Shown: in pieces, positions 16,833-25,627 of the stretch
How positions within the stretch are numbered: position 1 is the first letter of the stretch
Layout of the letters: each line of letters starts with the position of its first letter
Program-made: the position numbers and the translations under genes
Origin: Longimycelium tulufanense
GTDB taxonomy: Bacteria; Actinomycetota; Actinomycetes; Mycobacteriales; Pseudonocardiaceae
Direction of reading: 5' to 3'
Assembly: GCF_014645795.1 (NCBI RefSeq)
Contig: NZ_BMMK01000005.1
Span: forward strand, 134,522-198,521
Length of the DNA: 64,000 bases
Notes under the pieces: generated by a model
What the model was told of the DNA's origin: nothing
Seen by the model: the letters and a program-made list of their open reading frames with translations, nothing else
The model's database searches: none

Positions 16833-19800
16833 ATGGCAGCGACACCTGCCCGCAACCGAAGGCGGCAGGCCGCCACCACGGCCGTCCTGCTCGCGCTCAC
16901 GGCGACGCTGGCCACGCGCATGGCGGAGGCCACCCCCGGCAAGGACGCGGGCGAACCGATGCTTCCGGTTCACGTCGGCATCTTCGGTGGGGCGCACGTG
17001 GACGACATGACCAAGCTCTTCCGCGAGCTCCATGTCCCGGTCACGGTCCGGCCGCTGGACGCCTTGGCCACCGACTCCCTCGACCCGTACGACGCCGTGT
17101 TCGTGACCGCCGCGGGCTATCCGAGCCGGCCCACCATCCTCTCCTCGGACGCGGTGACCAACCTCCAGCGGTTCCTCGGCAACGGCAAGCGCGCCTACGT
17201 CGAGTTCGCGGTGAGCAACCAACGTGGCCTGCTGCCCGCGGCCGGCGCACCGGTCGTGGCGCCCTACGAACGGATCGTTGTCAACGAGACCACCCGCGTT
17301 GGTTCGGGCCTGGACGAGCACACCATCCTCGACGAGCACCATTCGTCGTACCTTCCCATCACCACGGAATCCGGTTCCGAGATCGCGCTGACCTACGCGA
17401 AGGTTGCCGGCGTCCACACCGCGGTGTTCGGGCTGCCAGGGGAAACCCACCCTGCGCTGGTGCTGATACCACGCGGGCCCGGGACGCTGGCGTACGCGAG
17501 CACGGCACTGTCCAACTTCGTGCAGGGTCGGCATGCACCCGTCGGCGCCTGGAAGCAGGTGATGACCAACCTGGCCATCGAGTTGCTGCCGGAGCACGTA
17601 CGACAGCAGGCACACGATCTCTATACGCCGCTCAACGCCTACACCCAGCCCCGAGTATGGGCCGAACCGGACACACCGGTCACGCTGACGGTCGAAGCCA
17701 AGCCGAACCGGACGATAACAGCGTCCGACCAGCGCGGGAAGAACATCACGCTACGCGAGCATTCGCCGGGTGTGTATGTCTCCGAGACGATACAACTTCC
17801 GAAGGGGCACCACACCTTCACGGTTCGCGACACCCACTCCGTCGAGCCCGTGACGGTGGAGCTGACGGTCCAGTCACGCCATGACGCTTACCGGTCCATG
17901 CTCGAGCGTGCCGCCAAGTGGTACCAGCAATCCGGCGTACTCTTCGACAAGCAGGACGGCTCCGCGGCGGTGGCGGAGGGGTTTGGCTCCGAAATCGGTC
18001 CAGACGGCAAGAATCCCTTCAAAGACCAGATTCGCGGCGACGGAATCACCCAGAGCGCCCACGCTCTGGAGCTGTACGGCCAACTGACCGGGGACGACAC
18101 CTGGAGGCAGATCGCCAGGAACATCAACGACCAGGTCTTCGAACGGATGCAGATCCCCAGCCGGAACTCGCTGTACGGACTCTGGGAGACGCGGGGCTAC
18201 TGGACCGGGGAGCACGGCCCGCACGAGTTCGTTTACCGTGACGACGAAGGCTGGATCAGCCTGCTCACGCAGGCATGGGGACATCGTCACCGCAACGAGC
18301 CACGATTCGTGCAGGGACTCCGTTCGGCGGAGAACCTGTACCGCACGGCAAACGTGGACACCGGCGTACAGACCTACATCGGGCACGCGTCCACGTTGCT
18401 CCGGACGAACTGGGAACACGTGTCCATGGTGGACGTGGACGAGCGGTTCGGATCCATTCCGCACTACCAGAGCATGCCGCAGGCCGCCCTGTTCCACGCC
18501 TACGCGACCACGGGAGAGCAGAAGTACCTGACGAGGGCATTGCAGAGCGTCGACTTCTTCATGTCGCAGTTCCCGGACATCGGCATGGAGAAGAGCCGTA
18601 GCGAGGAGTACGGGCGCGCGTTACTGCCGCTCGCGGCGGCCTACCGGTACTCGGGCGACGAGAAGTACGCGCATCAGATGTCGAAGATCGCGGATTTCTT
18701 TGTCGAGCGCCAGGACTCGCTGACCGGTGCGATCCCGGAGTGGGACGGGGTGAACCCCAAGAGCAACGAGGAGTACGGAACCTACGAGAGCACGGTGATC
18801 CAGGAGAACGGGGACCCGATCACCGACCAGCTCTACACGACCGGCTTCCTGGCGATGAACCTGTGGATCGCGTACAAGGCGACCGGCGACGAGCGGTTCC
18901 GCGAGCTGGAGCTGAATTTGCTCGACTACCTCAGCCGGATCCAGCTCCGCAGCGCCGACCCCACGCTCGACGGCACCTGGATGCGGGCCTTCGACTTCGA
19001 CAACTGGGAGTACTACGGTAGCGGCGCCGACATCGGCTGGGGTCCCTACGCGATCGAGACCGGCTGGGCCCACGCTCCCATCATGATCGGGACCCTGCTC
19101 TACCTGCACGACGATGCCTTCTACCCGGAGGAGGTCACCAACCGGCCGGAAACGGCGGCGATGGTCGGCGGGGAGTTCGACGGGATCGCACCGACGCTGC
19201 CGGCGACGCAGTACCTGCGGGTCGACCATGCTTCCGCCCTACAGCGGCCGGAGTCGTCGCTGACGCTCGAGGCGTGGATCCGACCCGACCAGACAGCCAT
19301 CAACGTCAACCACGTCGGTGTGGTCTCCAAGAGCACCATGAGCCTGTGGCTTCGTTCGGGCAACCTTTACGGTGAGTTCCTCTCCACCGGGGCGGGGTGG
19401 ATCACGGTGCAGTCCAGCGCGGCCCTCCCCGTGGACACCTGGAGCCACGTGGCCATGACGTACGACGGGACGCGGCTGACCTTGTGGTTCAACGGCCATC
19501 CGGTGGCGGAACGACGCGTCGCGGGCCTGCGGCTGCACATCAACGACCGCCCGCTGACGATCGGGGCACACAACCCGCACGACCTGTACCAGGGCTACTT
19601 CTTCACGGGTCTGGTCGACGAGGTGCGCGTGTCCGACATCGCCCGGGAGGCGGAGGAGTTCAACGTACGCGACGGGCAGCCAACCGAGCCCTATGAGCGG
19701 GACGCGGCGACGATCGGGTTGTTCCACTTCAACGATGCGGACGACCTCGCCGCGGACGAGAGCGGGCACCGGCTGCAGGGACGGGCCATCGGCAGCCCGG

Positions 19801-19928
19801 GCTGGACCGCCACGGGCCTGTTCAACGGAAGCCTGTCCCTGGTCTCGCACCGCGAGGTGCCCGAACGGCAGCTCGAACTCGACCCCCTCGAGCCGTCCGG
19901 GCGGTTCTCCCGGTTCGGAGCCCGTTGA
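16833..19928 (+). CDS. Large secreted alpha-toroid protein with LamG lectin domain
   Basis: A 1,031-aa exported protein that I cannot assign to a named family. A signal peptide (RNRRRQAATTAVLLALTATLATRMAEA) is followed by a Rossmann/flavodoxin-like part (residues about 45-260, VHVGIFGGAHVDDMT, YDAVFVTAAGYP), a short beta-domain (270-345), then a helical region (350-760) whose repeated pattern of ALELYGQLTGDDTWRQIA and AYRYSGDEKYAHQMSKIAD matches (alpha/alpha)6 barrels of glycosidases and lyases. Residues about 795-960 are a LamG/concanavalin lectin module (SSLTLEAWIRPDQ, WSHVAMTYDGTRLTLWFNG). The context implies that it cuts or binds an aminosugar polymer. Catalytic residues are not identifiable by eye. 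Confidence 0.75.
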   Translation: MAATPARNRRRQAATTAVLLALTATLATRMAEATPGKDAGEPMLPVHVGIFGGAHVDDMTKLFRELHVPVTVRPLDALATDSLDPYDAVFVTAAGYPSRPTILSSDAVTNLQRFLGNGKRAYVEFAVSNQRGLLPAAGAPVVAPYERIVVNETTRVGSGLDEHTILDEHHSSYLPITTESGSEIALTYAKVAGVHTAVFGLPGETHPALVLIPRGPGTLAYASTALSNFVQGRHAPVGAWKQVMTNLAIELLPEHVRQQAHDLYTPLNAYTQPRVWAEPDTPVTLTVEAKPNRTITASDQRGKNITLREHSPGVYVSETIQLPKGHHTFTVRDTHSVEPVTVELTVQSRHDAYRSMLERAAKWYQQSGVLFDKQDGSAAVAEGFGSEIGPDGKNPFKDQIRGDGITQSAHALELYGQLTGDDTWRQIARNINDQVFERMQIPSRNSLYGLWETRGYWTGEHGPHEFVYRDDEGWISLLTQAWGHRHRNEPRFVQGLRSAENLYRTANVDTGVQTYIGHASTLLRTNWEHVSMVDVDERFGSIPHYQSMPQAALFHAYATTGEQKYLTRALQSVDFFMSQFPDIGMEKSRSEEYGRALLPLAAAYRYSGDEKYAHQMSKIADFFVERQDSLTGAIPEWDGVNPKSNEEYGTYESTVIQENGDPITDQLYTTGFLAMNLWIAYKATGDERFRELELNLLDYLSRIQLRSADPTLDGTWMRAFDFDNWEYYGSGADIGWGPYAIETGWAHAPIMIGTLLYLHDDAFYPEEVTNRPETAAMVGGEFDGIAPTLPATQYLRVDHASALQRPESSLTLEAWIRPDQTAINVNHVGVVSKSTMSLWLRSGNLYGEFLSTGAGWITVQSSAALPVDTWSHVAMTYDGTRLTLWFNGHPVAERRVAGLRLHINDRPLTIGAHNPHDLYQGYFFTGLVDEVRVSDIAREAEEFNVRDGQPTEPYERDAATIGLFHFNDADDLAADESGHRLQGRAIGSPGWTATGLFNGSLSLVSHREVPERQLELDPLEPSGRFSRFGAR

Positions 19929-19964
19929 GACGCAGCGGCCCGGCCCGTTTTGCCGCGACCGGGC

Positions 19965-20657
19965 TTACCGGCCCCGGCCGGCCGCCGGATACCCGTTCGC
20001 CTGTGGTGCGGGCCGCACCGCACCGGCAGGTGCCGGCTGCGGCTGGGCGGACCTGGACTTGGTGTTCTTGCGAACGCACTCCGGGCGCTGCTGGCACACG
20101 GCCTGGGCCTGTGACACCAACGGGATCGAGCTCACCTGCTTGTGTACCCGGGTGTGCACGTTCTGCGCCAGGGTGCCGGTCGGCGTCGGCTTCGCCGGGG
20201 GCCGGGGCTGGGTGGTGGGCTTGGGATTCGACGTCACGCTGGGAGCCGACCCGGTGAGCCGTGCGGGGGTCGGCCGGACGGAGGGCACCGGGTGCGCCGG
20301 GTCGACACTTCCCGATGCCCACGGCCGGGACAGCAGCGGTGGCGCGGCGGCTCCCGTCGGTCGCGGCCGGTTCGACCGGCTGCCGGGTGCGTCCTGCCCC
20401 GCGTGGTCCGCAGGGCCCGGCGAGTCGGCCCAGAGCGCCGAGGGACCGGCCGGGGACATCGACCGGGACATCGCGTCCCGACGGTCCGGCTTGGACGCCG
20501 AACCGCCCGGCCCCCAAGGCGAGTCACCGGAGGCGATCACGGTCGCGGCGTCGGTGGCAGTCGCCGGGACCGTGCGGTTCCCTGGCGAGCTGTCGTTCCC
20601 GCATGCCACCAGAAACAGGGCAAGCGCGGGAAGCGCGGGAAAGGCGGCGAGTCGCAC
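19965..20657 (-). CDS. Proline-rich lipoprotein
   Basis: A 230-aa exported lipoprotein, not recognised. GTG at 20657 is chosen because GGAGG lies 6 bp upstream. The N-terminus VRLAAFPALPALALFLVACGNDSS is a lipoprotein signal with lipobox L-V-A-C. The mature chain is Ser/Pro/Thr-rich and disordered to about residue 165; the C-terminal part (HTRVHKQVSSIPLVSQAQAVCQQRPECVRKN) has a Cys pair that may form a disulfide. It is convergent with the secreted toroid gene and 36 bp from its stop; no functional link is evident. Confidence 0.65.
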   Translation of the reverse strand: MRLAAFPALPALALFLVACGNDSSPGNRTVPATATDAATVIASGDSPWGPGGSASKPDRRDAMSRSMSPAGPSALWADSPGPADHAGQDAPGSRSNRPRPTGAAAPPLLSRPWASGSVDPAHPVPSVRPTPARLTGSAPSVTSNPKPTTQPRPPAKPTPTGTLAQNVHTRVHKQVSSIPLVSQAQAVCQQRPECVRKNTKSRSAQPQPAPAGAVRPAPQANGYPAAGRGR

Positions 20658-20964
20658 GGGGCACCTCCGTCGCAGCGGAACCTCTTTGGAGCAGTTGTCT
20701 GCTCTCACCGTGTCCCTTCCAGGGCCCTCGGCGTTACGGCTTGACGCCTGTTGTACTTCGAACGAGCGATGAAGATCATTCTTTGGAGATTCGATCACGG
20801 CAATGGCGCCGAGCACCCCGCCGAATCACCGAGACGCCCCTCCCGTCAGGTATGCGGGAACGGGTCGGCGGCAACGGTCACCTGGGCCGGACATGCGCAC
20901 CAGCAGCGCTGGTGACGACTTCGGACGAGTGGCGCCAGCCAACTCCCGGAGCTCGATCAATTCG
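20658..20964. other. Intergenic region with short hairpin
   Basis: No gene is supported. It lies upstream of the lipoprotein and downstream of the sulfur operon. A 7-bp stem with a 3-nt loop (CACCAGC-AGC-GCTGGTG, 20898-20914) sits 51 bp past the alpha/beta hydrolase stop and is a plausible terminator. Confidence 0.4.
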
Positions 20965-21789
20965 TTAGCCCATCGCTATGTGGCCGTTTCCGATGACTGA
21001 CTCCGTGCCCGAATGGTTCCGCAGGAGTCCGCGTTCAATGCCGAGATCCACCGGCCGGGTGATTTTGGGTGCGTCCGGGCCGTTCCGCAGCGTTTCGAGG
21101 AACAGCACAATCGTGGCGGCGACACTGCGATGCGCCACATCGTTGAGAATGTCGTGCTTCCCTTCGGTCACGGCGACGAGCTGTACCGTGTCGAGCCGGG
21201 CGAACTCGCTACGGACCGCGGCCAAGGGGCTGACGGCGTCCGCGCTGCCATGGAGGCCCAACACCGGAGCCGTCACCGCCGACAGGTCCACGGGCTCGCG
21301 CAACGACACCGGGATACGGTCCGCGGTCAGAACGCCGCGCCGGAGCTGTCCCGTGTCGGTCAGCCATGTCCGGTATACCGGGCAGGACGTCCGTGCCCGC
21401 AGCTCCTCCTCCCAGCCCAGCGGGGTGAGGGCCGCCCGCCGGACGTTCGGGAGCCCGGCCACGACCACGGCATCGGCCCGCACGATGCCGTGGGCCTGCA
21501 GGCGGAGGGCCAGCAGCGCACCGGTGTCGGAGCCGACCAGGATCCTGGGCGAGGGCTCGGCATCCGCCGAGAACAGCTGCTGGACCCCGGCGAGTGTGGC
21601 GTCGAGGTCCGCGGTCGCGTCCCCGAGCGCCCGGACGCGGTAGCCGTCGGACGCGAGCCGTTGTCCGAAGCGCTCGTACAGGCTGGGTTGCTCACCGCGG
21701 CCGGGTAGCAGGACCAACGTCCCCCGCGTGGCCGTTCCGGCGGGCTCGTTCCAGCTCGCGACCTTGACCGGCGCTGTCGTCGTGGGCAT
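20965..21789 (-). CDS. Alpha/beta hydrolase of the sulfur operon
   Basis: A 274-aa alpha/beta-hydrolase-fold protein. RGTLVLLPGRGEQPSLYERF gives the oxyanion strand, ILVGSDTGALLALRL sits at the nucleophile elbow but carries Asp (G-S-D-T-G) where a Ser is usual, VLGLHGSADAVSPLAAV supplies the acid, and GKHDILND the catalytic His. An Asp nucleophile would fit haloalkane-dehalogenase-like chemistry, or Ser may be the residue one earlier. The ATG at 21789 has GAGGAG upstream. It is the last gene of the organosulfur operon, 53 bp from the monooxygenase, and may process the released carbon skeleton. Confidence 0.75.
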   Translation of the reverse strand: MPTTTAPVKVASWNEPAGTATRGTLVLLPGRGEQPSLYERFGQRLASDGYRVRALGDATADLDATLAGVQQLFSADAEPSPRILVGSDTGALLALRLQAHGIVRADAVVVAGLPNVRRAALTPLGWEEELRARTSCPVYRTWLTDTGQLRRGVLTADRIPVSLREPVDLSAVTAPVLGLHGSADAVSPLAAVRSEFARLDTVQLVAVTEGKHDILNDVAHRSVAATIVLFLETLRNGPDAPKITRPVDLGIERGLLRNHSGTESVIGNGHIAMG

Positions 21790-21842
21790 CGGGCGAGGGC
21801 TCCTCGGGATCGACTGTGCGGTGGGGCGTGGAAAGAGGAAAC

Positions 21843-22991
21843 TCAGCGGGCGCTGGCGAACGGGACCGAGTTGGTGGGTTCGGGACGGGGCGCGCCCGGG
21901 TGCCGCCAGAGCCCCCTGCGCTCGAGAAGGGGCAGCACCCCCTCGGCGAACCAGTACGCCTCCTCGAGATGGGGGTGTCCGGACAGGACGAACTCGGTCA
22001 CGCCGGCCGCGTGGTACTCCTCGATCCGTTCGGCCAGTTCGGCGTGACTGCCAACCAGGGCCGTCCCCGCTCCGCCACGGACCAGGCCCACACCAGCCCA
22101 CAGGTTCGGGGCGATGTGAAGGTTCTCGGTGCGCCCGCCGTGCAACGCCAACATCCGCCGCTGCCCCTCGGACCCGCTGCGGGACAGTCCCTGTTGGACA
22201 CGTTCGATCGTGGCGGTATCGAGCGCGTCGAGCAGCCGTTGGGCCTCCGCCCACGCCTGATCCGCGCGGTCCCGGCTGATGACGTGGAGCCGGATCCCGA
22301 AGCGGGGCGCGCGACCCATCGCGGCGGCGGCCCGGCGCACCCTGTCCACCTTCTCCGCCACCAGTGCCGGCGGCTCTCCCCACGTCAGGTAGACGTCCGC
22401 GTGCCGGGCCGCGACGTCGATCCCGGCCGCGGACGATCCGCCGAAGTACACGTCGGGCACGGGATCGGGCAGCCGGGCCAGTTCCGCTCCGGCCACCCGG
22501 ACGTGCCGGCCGGTGAAGTCCAACCGCTCGCCGCGCCACAACCGTTGCACGACGGTCAGGAACTCGGCCGTGCGCTCGTACCGCTCGTTCTTGTCGAGAA
22601 AGTCACCATAGGCGCGCTGTTCGTGGTCCTCCCCGCCGGTCACCACGTTGAGCAGCAGCCGCTGCCCGGAGTGTCGTTGGAAAGTGGCGGCCATCTGCGC
22701 GGCCAGCGCGGGGGACACGAGCCCGGGGCGGAATGCCACAAGGAACTTGAGCCGTTCGGTGTTGCTGGCGAGCATGGCCGTGGTGAGCCAGGCGTCCTCG
22801 CACCAGGCGCCCGTGGGGGTCAGCGCGCCGACGAACCCGAGTTGCTCGGCGCTGCGCGCGATCTGGCCCAGGTAGGCCAGCGATGCGGGTCGGTCGCCAA
22901 CCGCACCGGCCGGGGCGGTGCCGTGCCCACCGCCCACCAGGTAACGGCTGTCGCCGTAGGTGGGCAGGAACCAGTGGAAGGTCAGTGTCAT
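21843..22991 (-). CDS. ssuD: FMNH2-dependent alkanesulfonate monooxygenase-like (LLM class)
   Basis: A 382-aa luciferase-like monooxygenase, the same length as SsuD. Family features are FHWFLPTYGDSRYLVGG, LGFVGALTPTGAWCEDAW, FLVAFRPGLVSPALAAQ, LLLNVVTGGE and PDVYFGGSSAAGIDVAA. Such enzymes use FMNH2 and O2 to break C-S bonds of alkanesulfonates, giving sulfite and an aldehyde. It follows the flavin reductase gene by 19 bp and an SfnB-like gene upstream, so FMNH2 is supplied in the same operon. The exact substrate (alkanesulfonate, methanesulfonate as MsuD, or dimethylsulfone as SfnG) cannot be told. Confidence 0.85.
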   Translation of the reverse strand: MTLTFHWFLPTYGDSRYLVGGGHGTAPAGAVGDRPASLAYLGQIARSAEQLGFVGALTPTGAWCEDAWLTTAMLASNTERLKFLVAFRPGLVSPALAAQMAATFQRHSGQRLLLNVVTGGEDHEQRAYGDFLDKNERYERTAEFLTVVQRLWRGERLDFTGRHVRVAGAELARLPDPVPDVYFGGSSAAGIDVAARHADVYLTWGEPPALVAEKVDRVRRAAAAMGRAPRFGIRLHVISRDRADQAWAEAQRLLDALDTATIERVQQGLSRSGSEGQRRMLALHGGRTENLHIAPNLWAGVGLVRGGAGTALVGSHAELAERIEEYHAAGVTEFVLSGHPHLEEAYWFAEGVLPLLERRGLWRHPGAPRPEPTNSVPFASAR

Positions 22992-23010
22992 CGCGGTCCT
23001 CGGTCGCGGT

Positions 23011-23562
23011 TCACGGCGTGGTGACCAGCGGGCGACGGTCGTGCAGCACGGTGGAGAACCCGTCGACCACCTCGTAGAGGGGGCGCTCGGCGTCCGGCTC
23101 GAGCGTCACCCCGTCGTTGGCCGAGGTGATGTGCTTGTCCAGGACGAACCAACCCTGGACGACGTGGTGGGCGCCCAGTGACGACAGGACGGGACGCAGC
23201 GCGTAGTCGACGGCCAGCACGTGCGCGGGGCTTCCCCCGGTGACCAGGGGCAGCACGACCTTGCCGGTCAATGCGAACTGGGGCAACAGGTCGAGCAACG
23301 CCTTCAGCAGGCCGCTGTAGGCGGCCTTGTACACCGGCGAAGCCACCACGATTCCGTCGGCGTCGCCCACGGCCGCAACGACTTCGGCAACTTTCGGATG
23401 GGTGGTGTCGGCCGACAGCAGCGCATCGGCGGGTAGCTCACGGACACGCACGGTGCGCACCTGGTGACCCTGCCCGCGTAGCCGCACAGCCAGGTGGTCG
23501 GCAAGGGCGGCGGTACGGGAGGCCGTGGAGGGACTTCCGGACAGGACGAGAATCGAGGCCAT
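23011..23562 (-). CDS. ssuE: NADPH-dependent FMN reductase
   Basis: A 183-aa flavodoxin-fold reductase of SsuE/MsuE size. SILVLSGSPSTASRT binds the FMN phosphate, and DGIVVASPVYKAAYSGLLKALLD is the typical second segment. It provides reduced FMN to the LLM monooxygenase encoded just downstream. Assignment to the SsuE branch rests on length and neighbours. Confidence 0.87.
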   Translation of the reverse strand: MASILVLSGSPSTASRTAALADHLAVRLRGQGHQVRTVRVRELPADALLSADTTHPKVAEVVAAVGDADGIVVASPVYKAAYSGLLKALLDLLPQFALTGKVVLPLVTGGSPAHVLAVDYALRPVLSSLGAHHVVQGWFVLDKHITSANDGVTLEPDAERPLYEVVDGFSTVLHDRRPLVTTP

Positions 23563-23654
23563 TCGTGTTCTCCGTATTGGACTGCTCGGCTCCGGGCTTC
23601 GCTGCGCACCTTGTCACCTCGTCGTGATGCTCGCTTCGCCCGTCACCTCGCGTG

Positions 23655-24863
23655 TCAGATCAGGCCGTGCCGCGGGGGCGGTGTCCCGTTGAGCACGTAC
23701 CCTCCGATGTGCTGGATCTTCCAGCGCACCGGGTCGTGCAGGGTGTGGATGCGGGCGTTACGCCAGTGCCGGTGGAGGTTCAACGCGTCGAGGCTCGAGC
23801 GGGTCCCGGACACCTCGAACAGGGCACTCGCGGTCTCGACGGCCACTGGGTCGGAGAACGCTTTTGCGCTGGCCACCGCGATGGAGGTGGCTGCCGCGCT
23901 CTCGTCGTCGAGGTGTTCCCGCGCATCGTCGATCGCCTGCGCGGCAGTGGTGAGCAGCGACTCGGCTGCCCGTACCCGAATCTCCAGCTCGCCGAAGCGT
24001 TGGATCGTCAGCGGATCCGCGCTGGCCTGCTCGACACCGCTTTCGAACCAGGGCCGACTGCGGGTGCGCACGAAGGTGACGGCATCGGACAGCGCCGCCC
24101 GCGCGATACCCACGTCGATCGCGGCATGCAGCACCTGGGCCTGCGCGCCGTAGAGCTGTGGGCGGGTGAACGTCAAGTGGTGCGGAACGACTCGTTCGGC
24201 CGGCACACGGACGTCACGCAGGTGCACGGTGCCACTCGCGGTGGTCCGTTGTCCCATGCCGTCCCAGTCATCGATGACCTCGACGCCCGGGTCGTCGGCC
24301 GGTACGTAGGCCACCACGATGTGGTCGTCGGCATCCTTGGCGAGAACGGGAATCCAGTCCGCGAACAAGGCTCCCGTGGAGTAGTGCTTCGTGCCGTTGA
24401 GCACGAACCCACCGTCGGGGTGCGGTACGAGCCTCGTCCGGTAGTCCTGCACGTGGCGGGTTCCGGCCTCGGACTGTGCGTTGCCCAGCCGGCGGCCGGC
24501 GAGCACCTCGGCGAAGAGGAACCGCTGTTGCTCGGGGGTCCCCTGCTCGCGCAGCACGTTGATGTACACCACGTGGCTTTGCGGGATCTGCGCGATGTTC
24601 GGGTCGGCGACCGCGAGACGGCGGTACACCTCCACAAGCGTCACAGCCGCGACATCGGCTCCACCGTACTCGCGCGGCACCGTGATGCCGAGCAGGCCGC
24701 TGGCGGAGAGCTCGTCCAGCTCCGCACTGGGCAGTCGGCGCCGAGCGTCCCGCTCGACCGCTCCTTCGGTGAACCGGGCCGCGAGCTCGTCGACGATGGC
24801 CAGGGCCTCGTCGTCGTTGGAGATCACGTGGGCCGTGCGCGGGGTGCTCACCAATCCGGTCAC
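23655..24863 (-). CDS. SfnB-family acyl-CoA-dehydrogenase-like sulfur oxidoreductase
   Basis: A 402-aa flavoprotein of the SfnB/DszC group. GTG at 24863 follows TTGGAGG by 5 bp. Landmarks are ELDELSASGLLGITVPREYGGAD, SHVVYINVLREQG, QSEAGTRHVQDYRTRL, NGTKHYSTGALFADW and the C-terminal RNARIHTLHDPVRWK. Members use reduced flavin to oxygenate organosulfur compounds rather than dehydrogenate CoA esters. It is the first gene of the operon and lies 230 bp downstream of a Cys-ending leader peptide, consistent with induction when sulfur is scarce. Confidence 0.85.
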   Translation of the reverse strand: MTGLVSTPRTAHVISNDDEALAIVDELAARFTEGAVERDARRRLPSAELDELSASGLLGITVPREYGGADVAAVTLVEVYRRLAVADPNIAQIPQSHVVYINVLREQGTPEQQRFLFAEVLAGRRLGNAQSEAGTRHVQDYRTRLVPHPDGGFVLNGTKHYSTGALFADWIPVLAKDADDHIVVAYVPADDPGVEVIDDWDGMGQRTTASGTVHLRDVRVPAERVVPHHLTFTRPQLYGAQAQVLHAAIDVGIARAALSDAVTFVRTRSRPWFESGVEQASADPLTIQRFGELEIRVRAAESLLTTAAQAIDDAREHLDDESAAATSIAVASAKAFSDPVAVETASALFEVSGTRSSLDALNLHRHWRNARIHTLHDPVRWKIQHIGGYVLNGTPPPRHGLI

Positions 24864-25627
24864 AGGAGCCTCCAAGAGAAAATGGTGGGACCGGCCGGCA
24901 TTTGGACCGGTGCCGGACACAGCCCGGACACAGCAACGCTCCTCGCATAGGAACCAGGTGTGAGCGAGCCGCGGATGCTGTCTCGCAACGCCCTTCCGAG
25001 CCGGAAATCGGACGTCCACGACGAACAGGCGTGATTGTCCATGCGCCGCGCAATGTCTCGATGGCACGCGGAAACGGGGAACGAGGAGTGATTTACCGCT
25101 GACAGCCCTGTGCGACGACACGGACGTAGTCCACGTGCCGCCGCCTGGTCAACGGGGTCGAGCCGGTCACGCCGCCATCTGACCAAAGGCAGCGGCACAG
25201 CGTCAACCGCCAGCAACACGTACCGGGGCCATCCTCCCACGCTGTGAGACCTGCGGCAGTCTGGCCTGTCCTGGCCAGACTTCCTTCCGGCAGACGGAAA
25301 AACGGCAGGACACGTCTCCGTCGCGAACGAAGCGGGTGCCGGGTGCCGGGCGCCGAGCGGGTGCGGATCGAGATGCATGGTGGAACAGGTCCGGCGCGAT
25401 CTGTTGCCGGACCGGCCGGACGGGGGCAGGCGTACCGCCATCCGTTCGATTACCGAGCGGAACGAGTGCAGGGATGTCCCGTTGGGCATCGGGCCATGTG
25501 ATCCCGCCCTTGGCACCCCTGTGGCCGCTACCTACGATAGCGTCGGTTACCAGCAGTAACCGGCCGGTCGAGCGTCTCTCCGCCACTCAAACGACACCGG
25601 GCCGGTCAAGGGCCGAGGGCGAGGACG
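24864..25627. other. Leader region of the sulfur operon
   Basis: A 760-bp divergent region between the sulfur operon and tetR. It holds the 25-codon leader ORF (25093-25170), and an exact 11-bp tandem duplication (CCGGACACAGC, 24913-24923 and 24924-24934) close to the sfnB-like start. No other gene is supported; a 60-codon frame ending at the sfnB-like start has poor third-position bias. Confidence 0.6.
25093..25170 (-). CDS. Leader peptide of organosulfur operon (25 aa)
   Basis: GTG at 25170 opens 25 codons reading MTGSTPLTRRRHVDYVRVV then AQGCQR and stop. The R-R-H-V-D-x-x-R-V core followed by a C-terminal Cys matches the small putative leader peptides found upstream of actinobacterial sulfur-uptake genes. 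Such peptides are thought to couple ribosome progress at the Cys codon to expression of downstream genes, so cysteine shortage would raise SfnB/SsuE/SsuD. It lies 229 bp upstream of the sfnB-like start, on the same strand. No strong ribosome-binding site is visible (GGCGGC precedes it). It is too short for normal gene finding. Confidence 0.75.
   Translation of the reverse strand: MTGSTPLTRRRHVDYVRVVAQGCQR

Noticed and set aside
15326..16942. 538-codon frame antisense to the sugar porter
   Set aside because: His/Asp/Gly/Arg-rich shadow of a GC3-biased gene with no domain.
24864..25043. 60-codon frame (MDNHACSSWTSDFRL...) ending as GTGA at the sfnB-like start
   Set aside because: Third-position GC is low for this genome, there is no ribosome site, and the overlap arises from the GTG-A of the real start.
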